Positions 7,012 through 15,145 of a stretch of DNA of 17,802 nucleotides are shown piece after piece. Position 1 is the stretch's first letter, and each line of letters opens with the position of its first letter. A model generated the notes under the pieces. The model saw only the letters and a program-made list of their open reading frames with translations, did not search any database and was not told the origin of the DNA. The stretch comes from DASPJR01 sp035628505. GTDB taxonomy: Bacteria > Planctomycetota > SZUA-567 > H5-PLA8. The DNA is taken from contig DASPJR010000174.1 in the NCBI GenBank assembly GCA_035628505.1, forward strand, positions 1 to 17,802. Direction: 5' to 3'. The translations under genes were made by a program, and so were the position numbers.

Positions 7012-9539
7012 TTAGCCTTTTCTTCCTTTCCATCACCGAAGAAGTGAAGCGCCGAGCTGGCTTTTAACAAGCCCAGCCGGTATCGGTCAAAGGCGGTCGG
7101 GGACGTCCGTTCAGGGTACTCGGCCGGCAGCGTGCCCATGGCGAAGAGCAGCTGTACTTCCGCGGCCTTATAAGCAACCTGCGCCGCATTCAGGCCAAAC
7201 TCAGCGTCCAGGCGGTCCTGATTCTTGGATACGACTTCGAACTCCGTGATGCGCCCTTCGCGGTGCAGATCCGCCGTCGCATTGTAGGCCTTGACCGAGG
7301 CGTCAAGCCGGGCGCGCGCGGCATCCACACGCGCTTTGGCCGAGTCGAGCCCGGCGAGCGCGTCGTTGATGCTCTGCACGACACTGTTGACCGTGATTTT
7401 TGAATTGATCAGCTGCTGCTCAAGGCGGTGCTGCGCGATGTGGATGCGGGCATGCTCGGCACGCTGGAACATCTGGCGGCGGAAGTTGAACGTGTAAGAC
7501 TCGTTGCGCGAATCCTCGTTGAAAGTGTTGACCAGCGAGTCGCCGATCACGCGGTAACCGATGCCAGTCTCGCCGCGGAAGCGGCCGCTGTTGGGAAGCT
7601 GCGTCTGATCGAAGGTCACCGACGCCGACACTGTGATGTCAGGCCGGGACTGCTGCTTCTGGAAGCGCAGGAACACTTCGGCCGAACGCACGCGGGCCGT
7701 GTCGGATTTCAGTTCAGGCCGCGTCGCCAAACCGACCTTGACGGCATCTGCGGCATTGAACTCGGCATGTTCGTTGATCATGCGGGAGTAACCCACGGGC
7801 ACCAGCAGCGTGTCGGGATCGGTATTCAGAATGTCAACGAGCGCATTCGAAGCCAGCACGTAGTTCTGCCAGGCCGCTTCTTCGGCCGTCCGGACGCGCA
7901 GCAATTCGGCATCGATCTGGTCTTTGCCGTAAGCGGTCACGCGGCCGCGCTCGAGCATGTCGGCCGTGTTCTTCTGCAGCAGCTCAATCGTTTTACGGTT
8001 GCCGAGCGTCGATTCCAGGTTTTTCAGCGCGTTCACCAGATTCAGGTAACGCAGTTCCACCGACAGCAGAGTGCTGTTGATGATCGCCTTGAGATCCCAC
8101 AGCGAGCGTTCCACTTCGATCTTCGCCAGCTTGATTCCGACATCCTGCGGAGCGTAGGGCCCGAAGTTCTTGGTGCCGGGCAGCGGAATAAACGCATTGA
8201 CATTGAAGTTTGAGAACCACGGCCTGTCGAAATTGTGGCCGAAGCGGTCGTAAGCCTTGTTGCGATACGTCACCGTCTGCGTGATGTTCAGCACCGGGCC
8301 CCACGGCAGCTGCTGCGAAATTGTCAGCGGCATGGCGCCGCGCGGATCAGCCGCCTTGCGCTTGCTGGCGACATTGTAATTCCACGCATCGTTCAGCTTC
8401 TTGGCGTTGAGCTGCGGATCGACATAGCCCAGCTTCTTGTCGCGCAGGAACTCGGCGACGCCGCCGCCTTCGGCAACAAGCGTGGTGAATCCCGCGTCTG
8501 CCGGCGTCTTGGTCAGGTCCTGCTTGACGACGACCTGCGTGGGCTGGCCGAACGCATCGGTGGCGCTGGTCAGAATGTAGAAGCTCTTCTTGTCCTTCGG
8601 ATCGACGAACTGGATTTCGCCTTGCTGGAAGAAGTTCTGGCCCAGCACTTCCGGATCGGGATTCTCAGTCGTCGGATTTTCACCGCCCGGGATCGTGCGG
8701 AAGAATTTCACCTGCTGCCGCGCGATCTTCTGCGCCAGGGTCAGCTCTTCCTTTCGTTCAAAGGTGTTTGTGTTGTCAAAGCGCGGCCCGACGGAGAAGA
8801 CCGGCAGAAATACAGCGCGCGCTTCCTGCAGCGCATTACGGCGGAATTCGGCATCGTGCGCCTGCAACTGAATGGCGAGCGTGCGGTCCAGCGCCTGCAT
8901 GGCCGCGGTGCGGGTCGATATTTCCTGCAGCTTGCGCGTTTTCAGGGTCATTCGCACGCCGCGCCCTGCTCCGCCCGTCTTGATCGATTCCTGAATGAGA
9001 TTGAAAAGCGGCTTCTCCTCTTCGGGCATCTCCGGGTTGAGAATTGAGCCAAGCGGAACAAGCTTGTTCTTGTCCGGATTCATTGCGGCCCAATGGCCCG
9101 GCAGCGGCAGATCATCCTCAAATACATCGTAATTCGGGCTCGCCGTTTCAATCTCCGGTGAATTCGGGAATGGAGCAATGTAATACTGCGCCGCGGGACG
9201 CCGCACCGGCGGATCGCTCTCTTCCTGTGGCTTCGGCTTTGGAGGAGCAGCTTCTTCTTTCTTCGGTTCGGCGGCCGTTTCGGCCGGAGCGGCAGCAGGC
9301 CCAGCAGGCGCAGCCTTCGGCCGGTTCGTCACTTCAGTAGCCGGCGTCGTTGTGGTCGGATCCTGGAAGAGCACTTCTTCCGCGCGGCACTCGCCGAACG
9401 ACAACACCGCCAGCACGCACAGAACCAGCGCAACGGCGTGGCTGCCTGCTTTCGGGCTCGTCTGTTTCACCGGCGGGACTGGCATGTTTTCAGGTGCTCC
9501 GATAAGGCCAACAGAAACGCAGGAGGATGCAGTCTTCAT
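7008..9539 (-). CDS. TolC-family outer membrane protein, second of three
   Basis: This 843-residue TolC-like protein is a paralogue of both neighbours. Its hydrophobic signal segment is unusually deep (about 33-49, cleavage after CRA), leaving an n-region of some 32 residues. An internal Met19 could give a more usual signal peptide, but the upstream start has the better site: GGAGG lies eight bases before an ATG that overlaps the preceding stop (ATGA). A Pro/Ala/Glu-rich segment (about 60-115) precedes the core. Core landmarks match the other copies: EARAVFLPVFSV (239-250), QQLPWGPVLNIT, PLPGTKNFGPYAPQD, then RGRVTAYGKDQIDAE and TRPELKSD. It should be a trimeric outer-membrane export channel with an enlarged surface loop between the first two strands. 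The C-terminus ends in KEEKAK. Confidence 0.87.
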   Translation of the reverse strand: MKTASSCVSVGLIGAPENMPVPPVKQTSPKAGSHAVALVLCVLAVLSFGECRAEEVLFQDPTTTTPATEVTNRPKAAPAGPAAAPAETAAEPKKEEAAPPKPKPQEESDPPVRRPAAQYYIAPFPNSPEIETASPNYDVFEDDLPLPGHWAAMNPDKNKLVPLGSILNPEMPEEEKPLFNLIQESIKTGGAGRGVRMTLKTRKLQEISTRTAAMQALDRTLAIQLQAHDAEFRRNALQEARAVFLPVFSVGPRFDNTNTFERKEELTLAQKIARQQVKFFRTIPGGENPTTENPDPEVLGQNFFQQGEIQFVDPKDKKSFYILTSATDAFGQPTQVVVKQDLTKTPADAGFTTLVAEGGGVAEFLRDKKLGYVDPQLNAKKLNDAWNYNVASKRKAADPRGAMPLTISQQLPWGPVLNITQTVTYRNKAYDRFGHNFDRPWFSNFNVNAFIPLPGTKNFGPYAPQDVGIKLAKIEVERSLWDLKAIINSTLLSVELRYLNLVNALKNLESTLGNRKTIELLQKNTADMLERGRVTAYGKDQIDAELLRVRTAEEAAWQNYVLASNALVDILNTDPDTLLVPVGYSRMINEHAEFNAADAVKVGLATRPELKSDTARVRSAEVFLRFQKQQSRPDITVSASVTFDQTQLPNSGRFRGETGIGYRVIGDSLVNTFNEDSRNESYTFNFRRQMFQRAEHARIHIAQHRLEQQLINSKITVNSVVQSINDALAGLDSAKARVDAARARLDASVKAYNATADLHREGRITEFEVVSKNQDRLDAEFGLNAAQVAYKAAEVQLLFAMGTLPAEYPERTSPTAFDRYRLGLLKASSALHFFGDGKEEKAK

Positions 9540-12010
9540 TTTGCGCCCTCCTTTACCGTCTCTTTGTCAGTCCTGGACTTCTCCTTTTCGGGCTCCTTCG
9601 AATCCTTGTCCTTCTCATCGGCCTTCGGATCTTCGATGGGCTTGATGGAAATTTTGAAGTTCTCCGTGTAGCGCGAAGCGATAGCGCCCTCAGCCGCCAG
9701 CAACCGAGCCTCAGCCTGTTTGACGGCGATCTGCGCGTCGATGAACCGGAAGCCGGACGAGAGCATTTCGTTGTTGCGGTTGATGATTTCGAACGTCGGA
9801 TTGCTTTTGCCTGCGGCCGTCTCCGGCACGCGTCCTTTGTCCCACAGGTCCAGCACGGTCTTGTACAGCCGGTCCGAAATCTCCTTATTCTGCTCGGCGA
9901 TTTCCGACTGCTCGATCGCGCTGTTCAGCGAAGCCAGGGCATCCTGGACATTGCGCTGAACCTGGTTGGCCAGCAGCGACAGACGTTTCTGCGTCTGCTT
10001 GAGCCGCTCTTCCTGCTGTTCAAGGCGTTCTTCGGCCGGCCGGTTGCCCCAAGGCACGCGGTAGTTGAGCGCCACGAATCCGTTGCGCTGGTCCGGCCGC
10101 ATGATGGCGGCAACCGAGGCTCCAACGTTGCTGAATCCGTACTTGGCATCGGACTGCGACCAGGTCATTCCGGTCGTCAGCTTCAGATCCGGGCGTGCCT
10201 GATTCTGAGAGAACTTCAGCGAGATTTCAGCAAATCGCACATCCGTCTTGGCAGCCTGAATATCGGGATTGCCAGCCATCGCCGTGGCGATTGCATCATC
10301 GAGGGTCTGCGGCGGAACACCGCTAAGAACCGGTCCATAGGCCACAGGCAGAATCACCACATCGTTGTCATGGTCGAGCACATTCTTCAGAGCATTTGAA
10401 GCGGCAACATAGCGGGCCCACTCGCCTTGTTCACCGCGGCGCACGCTGGCGAGCTGCTGCTTGACCTGCGTGACCTCATAGGCGGTTGCGCGGCCTCCTT
10501 TGAGCAGGTCCTCGGACTGCTTGAGCATCTGCTCGAGACCCTTGCGTGTCGTGATCGTCAGTTCCAAGCGGCGGATGGCCCGGACCACGTCCCAGTACGC
10601 GTTGTTCACGGTCAGCATGGTGTTATTGACCGTCGACTGCAGGTCCCAGTAGGCACGCTCGCGTGCGACTTCGGCAAACTTGATGGGCACTTCCGCCGGG
10701 CCGTACGGGCCCCAGTCCTTCGTGTAGGGAACAGGCACAATCAAGCGGACGTTCAGCGATGAGGTCCACGGCCGCTGCGTCGGGTCGCGTACAATGCGGC
10801 CACTGGCTTCGTAGAAAATTGAGCGTTTCTTCTGCTGCGCCTGGCCGCGCGTGGGATCGACCTGGCCGAAAACACCGATTGGTGTTCCCGGTCCACCCGA
10901 TGGAGTGGGATCCGTCAAGAAGGAGCCCGTGTCATCGATCTGAAACGTGTCTTCAGTCGTGAATTCCTGGAAGATGACCTTGTTGTGCTTCTGCGAGAAA
11001 TTCAGATTGAAGAAAGGTCCCCAGGGAATCTGCTGGAAGAACGATTGCGTGATCGTTTCGGCGCGGAAGCGCGCATTGGCACCCACGCGGTCGAACGCGC
11101 CCCGGTTTGCGAATGGATCGAGCGGCTCTTCCTGCTGTTCTTCAGAAGCCTGGAAAATCGTATCGGTGATGTCGTTCTGAATCTCTCCGCCGATGAAGCG
11201 CCGGCGCGTGATGAACTCGCGGCGCTCAAACGTATCCGTCTGTGTTCCGTTGATCTGAAGGCTGAAAACCGGATCGAAGGCAGCCTGGGCCTTCTTGATT
11301 GAATGCTTCGTGCGATCGTAAGACTTTTCCGAAAAACGAATGCTCAGGTTCTTGTCCAGCGCGCGCTGCAGGGCCTGGTAATACGACGTTTCAACGAGCG
11401 TCTTGCCTTTGAAGTAGGCCATGGCGCCCTGCGGATTCTCGGCCGAGAACCCGCCCTTGACGATGTCCTGCGAACCCTTTTCATCGACGACTGCGGGCTT
11501 CTTCTGACCGGGTTTATCGTCCGCAACGTTGATGGCTTCTTCTTTCATCCCGGCGGGGCTGAAGGTCGCCTCCGTTGCTTTTTCGACCGCGCCAAGAACC
11601 GATTCGAGGCCCTGCCGCTCTTCAAACATTGTGTTCGGATTGCGGTCGCGCTCGCCGCGCGCTTCAACTTTTTTCTTCACCGTCGCAGTCAGGCGAGCGG
11701 CTTCTTCGGGGGTAACGGACTGGACTGGTTTCTTTGGCGAGTCAGAAGTGTCAATGTTTTCAGGGCTGACGAACGTGAGTTCCTCAGATGAAGAGGCGGC
11801 TGGCGCAGGCTGCGCAGCAGGGGCAGCCTGAACCGTATCAGCGTTGCCTTTCTCAGGGTCTTGGGTTGCAGGAGGTACGAATTTGATCGGACCCGGTCCC
11901 TGACTTTCCTCAGCGGAAAGCGGGGCAATGCACAGGACCGCAAGCAGTGCAGCGACCGCCCATGGAGCTTGTTCTCTCATTGCCATCAATAACCCCTGCG
12001 TCTTGAACAT
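9536..12010 (-). CDS. TolC-family outer membrane protein, first gene of operon
   Basis: This is the first gene of the four-gene operon, a TolC-like protein of up to 824 residues. The signal peptide (AVAALLAVLCIAPLSA) is followed by about 150 polar residues holding the short motifs KFVPP and TFVSPEN, and then the efflux core: AQAAFDPVFSLQ (241-252), QQIPWGPFFNLNF, VPVPYTKDWGPYGPAE, YWDLQSTVNNTM, GGRATAYEVTQVKQQ and a second repeat from about GNPDIQAAKTD. The charged tail ends in VKEGAK. The start is uncertain. ATG 12010 has only a distant AGGG, whereas ATG 11986 (residue 9) has AGGGG about seven bases upstream and gives a cleaner signal peptide. A likely promoter lies about 100 bases upstream. 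Its role is presumably an outer-membrane conduit; the cargo is unknown. Confidence 0.87.
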   Translation of the reverse strand: MFKTQGLLMAMREQAPWAVAALLAVLCIAPLSAEESQGPGPIKFVPPATQDPEKGNADTVQAAPAAQPAPAASSSEELTFVSPENIDTSDSPKKPVQSVTPEEAARLTATVKKKVEARGERDRNPNTMFEERQGLESVLGAVEKATEATFSPAGMKEEAINVADDKPGQKKPAVVDEKGSQDIVKGGFSAENPQGAMAYFKGKTLVETSYYQALQRALDKNLSIRFSEKSYDRTKHSIKKAQAAFDPVFSLQINGTQTDTFERREFITRRRFIGGEIQNDITDTIFQASEEQQEEPLDPFANRGAFDRVGANARFRAETITQSFFQQIPWGPFFNLNFSQKHNKVIFQEFTTEDTFQIDDTGSFLTDPTPSGGPGTPIGVFGQVDPTRGQAQQKKRSIFYEASGRIVRDPTQRPWTSSLNVRLIVPVPYTKDWGPYGPAEVPIKFAEVARERAYWDLQSTVNNTMLTVNNAYWDVVRAIRRLELTITTRKGLEQMLKQSEDLLKGGRATAYEVTQVKQQLASVRRGEQGEWARYVAASNALKNVLDHDNDVVILPVAYGPVLSGVPPQTLDDAIATAMAGNPDIQAAKTDVRFAEISLKFSQNQARPDLKLTTGMTWSQSDAKYGFSNVGASVAAIMRPDQRNGFVALNYRVPWGNRPAEERLEQQEERLKQTQKRLSLLANQVQRNVQDALASLNSAIEQSEIAEQNKEISDRLYKTVLDLWDKGRVPETAAGKSNPTFEIINRNNEMLSSGFRFIDAQIAVKQAEARLLAAEGAIASRYTENFKISIKPIEDPKADEKDKDSKEPEKEKSRTDKETVKEGAK

Positions 12011-12055
12011 TTGAGTACGTCAACTACCCTCTAGCAGCCTATAAACGCTGCTCCG

Positions 12056-12073
12056 CGCCAGCGCTGACTGGCG
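12056..12073 (-). other. Small hairpin in the TolC operon leader
   Basis: CGCCAG (12056-12061) and CTGGCG (12068-12073) form a six-base-pair stem with a six-base loop. It lies between the predicted promoter and the first TolC start codon, so it would fold in the mRNA leader. It could be a regulator-binding dyad or be incidental. Confidence 0.3.
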
Positions 12074-12107
12074 TTCAACCGAGACCCGTACACAGAATTA
12101 GTGCACT

Positions 12108-12136
12108 ACCGTAAGGTTCCTGTAGGGTATTGTCAA
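12108..12136 (-). promoter_or_regulatory. Predicted sigma70-type promoter of the TolC/ATP-grasp operon
   Basis: Read on the minus strand, a perfect -35 hexamer TTGACA (12131-12136) is followed by exactly 17 bases and a weak -10 TACGGT (12108-12113). The 40 bases upstream of the -35 are clearly AT-rich (12137-12180), like an UP element. The message would start near 12100, leaving a leader of about 90-115 bases before the first TolC gene. Confidence 0.5.
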
Positions 12137-12246
12137 TCCGAAAATATAGTCTTTTATTAGCAAGAACTTAGAGCTCAAAAGTGCCCCGTCCACCTTTTTG
12201 CACATGGGGGAAAACGATCGATACTCATAACACTTGGGCCGGGTAT

Positions 12247-13029
12247 TTAGAGTCGCTGAAGGTGGAATCCGCCATCAACGTCGAAGACCTGTCCGGTCGA
12301 ATACGGGAAGTCGCCACGCAGAATCGCCGCCACGCATACTCCTACGTCTTCAGGCTGGCCCCACCGCTTAATGGGCGCCAGCCCCTCCTCCAGCAGTTTG
12401 TCATACTTGGCTTTCACGGCACCAGTCATGTCCGTGGCAATAACACCCGGCCGCACCTCAAAGACGTAGATCTTCTCGGCAGCCAATCGCGTCGCAAAGA
12501 GTCTGGTCATCATGGCCATGCCGGCCTTGCTCAGGCAGTAGTCCCCACGATTAGGAGATGCAGCGTAGGCGCTGACAGAGGAGATGTTGACGATATATCC
12601 CCGCTCTATTTTGCGCGCCTTGACCTGCTCGATCATCGCACGTGCAGCCAGCTGGGTCAGGAAGTATGGCCCCTTTAAATTGATATTCATGACGCGGTCG
12701 AAGCTCACTTCGCTTGCCTCGAGCAGGTCTTCTCGGACTTCGGGGGCTACTCCGGCGTTGTTCACCAGGGCATCCAGACGCCCGAAGCGCTGCAGCATGA
12801 AATCAACGAGGTATTTTCGCTGGGGCGTACTGCCGATATCGCCTTGCACCGCTTCGCCGCTGCCGCCGACCTGCTTAAGCAGCTCAAGCGTCTCCTGTGC
12901 GGCGGGAGCATTAGACGTATAATTGATACCCACACGCCAGCCCAGACTGGCCAAAGCCACGCAGATCCCCCGCCCTATTCCGCGCGACCCGCCTGTCACG
13001 AGCGCCACCGGTTTATCCGAGTCTGACAT
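12247..13029 (-). CDS. FabG-like 3-ketoacyl-ACP reductase, SDR family
   Basis: This classical SDR of 260 residues resembles the FabG-like 3-oxoacyl-ACP reductase group, which reduces beta-keto groups with NADPH in the cytosol. It has TGGSRGIG at 12-19, NNAG at 90-93, NISS with catalytic Ser151, Tyr164 and Lys168 (YCLSK), the RPGVIATDMT segment and a DVDGGFHLQRL C-terminus. The start at 13029 is chosen because GAGGGG lies about eight bases upstream; a GTG five codons earlier would put that site inside the gene. The C-terminus (YSTGQVFDVDGGFHL) recurs in dehydrogenases annotated for sugar or ketoacid oxidation, so the true substrate is open. It is divergent from the M48 protease and lies 236 bases upstream of the TolC operon on the same strand, with a separate promoter between them. 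Confidence 0.88.
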   Translation of the reverse strand: MSDSDKPVALVTGGSRGIGRGICVALASLGWRVGINYTSNAPAAQETLELLKQVGGSGEAVQGDIGSTPQRKYLVDFMLQRFGRLDALVNNAGVAPEVREDLLEASEVSFDRVMNINLKGPYFLTQLAARAMIEQVKARKIERGYIVNISSVSAYAASPNRGDYCLSKAGMAMMTRLFATRLAAEKIYVFEVRPGVIATDMTGAVKAKYDKLLEEGLAPIKRWGQPEDVGVCVAAILRGDFPYSTGQVFDVDGGFHLQRL

Positions 13030-13079
13030 GAGCACGCCCCTCACTTCGATTTTTTATTTACGCCCCAGCCTGATCCTTA

Positions 13080-13107
13080 TTGCCCCGGACTGTTCATCGC
13101 GTATGAT
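13080..13107 (+). promoter_or_regulatory. Predicted promoter for the M48 protease gene
   Basis: TTGCCC (13080-13085) and TATGAT (13102-13107) are separated by 16 bases and match sigma70 -35/-10 elements well. The start site would be near 13114, giving a leader of about 65 bases before the ATG at 13179. Confidence 0.4.
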
Positions 13108-13121
13108 TTCGGGATGGCAGT

Positions 13122-13136
13122 CTTCCGCCGCGGAAG
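13122..13136. other. Perfect 15-base dyad between divergent genes
   Basis: CTTCCGC and GCGGAAG flank a single central C, a perfect inverted repeat. It lies just downstream of the predicted start site of the M48 transcript and in the gap between two divergent genes, a place where an operator would be expected. No regulator gene is nearby. Confidence 0.3.
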
Positions 13137-13178
13137 GTTGTAATCAGAATCCGGCAAATCAAAACTTAAAAATCAAAG

Positions 13179-14573
13179 ATGCGCATCCCGTTCGACCTCA
13201 TCGCCGCACTCGTCTGTGTAGAGGGAATCAGGCATTTCTCATACGAGCATGCCGGTGCGCATCTCAGCGACCCGACCCTGACGCAGGTGCTTACGCTGTG
13301 GGGCGGATTCCTGCTGATATGCTGGCTGTCGAGTGAATGGGTGGTGCGCGACGCGGAATGGCGCACGCGATTTGGCATGCTGCCTTCCGGTCACAAGTCC
13401 CGCCGCCATCCCCTCGAAATTCTCGGCTGGACTACGCATGCCGCCCAGGCCCTGACCGTACTCGTTTTTGCCGCTGTCGTCTGGCTTCTGCGCTGGCCGC
13501 AGCTGACGCTCAACTGGCCGGCGTGGATCGGTCTCGATCCGAATGTCTCCATCGGCAGACTGTATCTGGCTGAAAGCGCTCTGGCGTCTATTCCTCTAAA
13601 CGCCGGCCCCTTTCTTCTGGGGATGATTGCCGGCTGGATCCCTCGCCGCAGGCTAGCCGCTGGAATACGCGGCCGGCCTATCCCTCTGCTTTCATTCGTG
13701 GGCTTTGAGGCACGTTTGACGTGGATCCCCGTGGCCCTTTCGATGTTCCAGGCTCTCGTGCGGGACGTCAGCGAAATCCTTCCCGAGCACTTTACGGCGT
13801 GGACAGCTGAGCCTGGAATGGACATCATTCTGATGCTCGGCACGATGCTCTTCGTTTCTGCCTATGCGCTGCCCAAGCTGGTCATCTGGCTCTGGCAATG
13901 CCGGCCTCTGCCTGATGGCGAACTGAAGCAGCGGCTCGTGGCGCTGCTGAACCGCTCGGGCGTAAAGACGCGGGATATCCTCACCTGGGGCCCGCGCGGC
14001 TCTAATTTGCTTAATGCCTGCGTATTGGGCATGTGGCCGCGGTACCGTTTTGTGCTGATCAGTCCCGCCCTGGCAGAAGAACTCACGCTAGAGGAAACGG
14101 AAGCTGTCCTGGCGCACGAACTGGGGCACGCGCGGCATGGGCATCTGACATTGCTGTTCGTGATGCTGCTGGCTCTTCTGGCGCTGCTGGGCATTGTGCT
14201 GCTGGCCTTCGATTCGCCAATCGCCCAGATTGCAGCGGTTCTCATTTTCCTGGTCGTGTATATCCGCTTTGTGTTCGGCGCAATTATGCGTCAGTGCGAA
14301 CGTGAAGCCGATCTGGCCAGTGCGGAACTGATGGGCACACCCGTTCCGCTTGTCACGGCGCTTGAGAAGCTCGCAATTATCACGGGCAACATCCGCAACG
14401 TCTGGTCGTGGCATCACGGCTCGATGGCCGAACGCGTCAACGCGGTCATGTCGCTGAGCAGTGATCCGGCGGGCAGTTATTTCTTCCACCGCCGCTTGCG
14501 GCGCTTTCGCATCGCCTTTACGGTGACCACACTGGCTGTGCTCGGCGCCGAAATCTTTTCCAAGCTCGTCTAG
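13179..14573 (+). CDS. Integral membrane M48-family zinc metalloprotease
   Basis: This 464-residue polytopic membrane protein carries the M48 (HtpX/Ste24-like) protease signature. HELGH at 313-317 supplies two zinc-binding histidines and the catalytic glutamate, and EREAD at 374-378 supplies the third ligand. Hydrophobic segments appear at about 35-52, 88-105, 141-155, 214-240, 323-343, 347-370 and near the C-terminus. The order of soluble lead-in (LLNRSGVKTRDI, RFVLISPALAEELT), HExxH, two transmembrane helices, then the glutamate motif is the family norm. Relatives act in membrane-protein quality control or processing, with the active site facing the cytosol. The four or five N-terminal spans make it longer than HtpX (about 290 residues). 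The ribosome site is weak; the start follows AATCAAAG. It is followed by palindromic repeats. Confidence 0.88.
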   Translation: MRIPFDLIAALVCVEGIRHFSYEHAGAHLSDPTLTQVLTLWGGFLLICWLSSEWVVRDAEWRTRFGMLPSGHKSRRHPLEILGWTTHAAQALTVLVFAAVVWLLRWPQLTLNWPAWIGLDPNVSIGRLYLAESALASIPLNAGPFLLGMIAGWIPRRRLAAGIRGRPIPLLSFVGFEARLTWIPVALSMFQALVRDVSEILPEHFTAWTAEPGMDIILMLGTMLFVSAYALPKLVIWLWQCRPLPDGELKQRLVALLNRSGVKTRDILTWGPRGSNLLNACVLGMWPRYRFVLISPALAEELTLEETEAVLAHELGHARHGHLTLLFVMLLALLALLGIVLLAFDSPIAQIAAVLIFLVVYIRFVFGAIMRQCEREADLASAELMGTPVPLVTALEKLAIITGNIRNVWSWHHGSMAERVNAVMSLSSDPAGSYFFHRRLRRFRIAFTVTTLAVLGAEIFSKLV

Positions 14574-14579
14574 CGGATC

Positions 14580-14653
14580 GTGGCGCGAACTTCAGTTCGC
14601 GAAAATGTGCGGAATTTTTTTACCCAAAACGTGCGAACTAAAGTTCGCACCAC
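14580..14653. repeat. Inverted pair of palindromic repeat units (REP/MITE-like)
   Basis: Two copies of a roughly 22-base unit lie in opposite orientation. Copy one (14580-14601) contains CGCGAACT-TC-AGTTCGCG, and copy two (14631-14653) contains GTGCGAACT-AA-AGTTCGCAC. Each is itself a near-perfect palindrome, and copy two read on the minus strand begins GTGGTGCGAACTT, matching GTGGCGCGAACTT of copy one. Between them lie 29 bases with a run of seven or eight T. The arrangement resembles REP/BIME elements and could also end transcription of the protease gene. Confidence 0.65.
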
Positions 14654-14673
14654 AAACGCACAGGAGTCACTGA

Positions 14674-15018
14674 GTGTCTCGATATCTTCTCGTGTTTGCT
14701 CTGTCAGCTCTGGCACTCTGCAGCAGAACTCACGCCGCTGACGAGACTATTCGCGGTGTCCTCGAGAAAACGGCGAGGCCTGGCGCCTGCGCACAGATTA
14801 CCGATGCGCTCGGCGATGTTTATTTCGTCGTAAAGACCGACGAATCTGAAAAAGCGGTCGCGCCGTTCGTGGGCAAAAACCAGAAAGTTGTGATCACGGG
14901 AACAGTTGAGATGCGCGAGGGCGATCCTGCCTTTTACTTTAATCTGAAGACTGCTGAAGCGTTCGTTCCCAAAGTTGCGCCGGCCGATTCGAAGAAAGCT
15001 CCAGCGGCAACGCCGTAA
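14674..15018 (+). CDS. Small putative secreted protein, OB-fold-like
   Basis: This 114-residue protein starts at GTG, seven bases after AGGAG. A signal peptide (MSRYLLVFALSALALCSRTHA) predicts export to the periplasm. The mature part is short: TIRGVLEKTA, a stretch about residues 36-72 alternating like beta strands (DVYFVVKTD, KVVITGTVEMREG) and an Ala/Pro/Lys-rich tail. The pattern resembles a small OB-fold domain of the kind that describes permitted modifications as 'TGTV', but I cannot name a family with confidence. One cysteine follows the cleavage site region (Ala-Cys-Ala near residue 36). It sits between the M48 protease and another small secreted protein on the same strand; no shared function is evident. 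Confidence 0.75.
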   Translation: MSRYLLVFALSALALCSRTHAADETIRGVLEKTARPGACAQITDALGDVYFVVKTDESEKAVAPFVGKNQKVVITGTVEMREGDPAFYFNLKTAEAFVPKVAPADSKKAPAATP

Positions 15019-15021
15019 ACG

Positions 15022-15054
15022 TTGGCTCTTGGCTCTTGGCTCTTGGCTCTTGGC
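15022..15054. repeat. Tandem 7-base repeat, unit TTGGCTC
   Basis: Four full copies of TTGGCTC and a partial fifth (TTGGC) run in tandem with no mismatch. They start three bases after the stop of the small secreted protein, in the gap before the next gene. Such a repeat can change copy number by replication slippage. Confidence 0.9.
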
Positions 15055-15145
15055 CGAGTACTCCGCCTTTAGGCTCCAATTCAGAAAAATCGGCCAAAGA
15101 ATTGCGCCAGTGTCATCAAAGTGGAGAGAGCGAGGAGGAATAGAT

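Noticed and set aside
7428..9047. Two long + strand open frames (about 260-270 codons) opposite the second TolC-like gene
   Set aside because: They are shadows of a well-supported gene in high-GC sequence, with no convincing ribosome sites or recognisable domains.
12181..12230. Possible terminator after the FabG-like gene (GTGC/GCAC and CCCC/GGGG pairings before TTTT)
   Set aside because: The stems are only four base pairs and mutually exclusive, too weak to claim.
14975..15145. Upstream extension of the second small secreted protein to a 157-residue product
   Set aside because: The extension overlaps the previous gene and the tandem repeat, and the perfect AGGAGG plus signal peptide mark the ATG at 15146.
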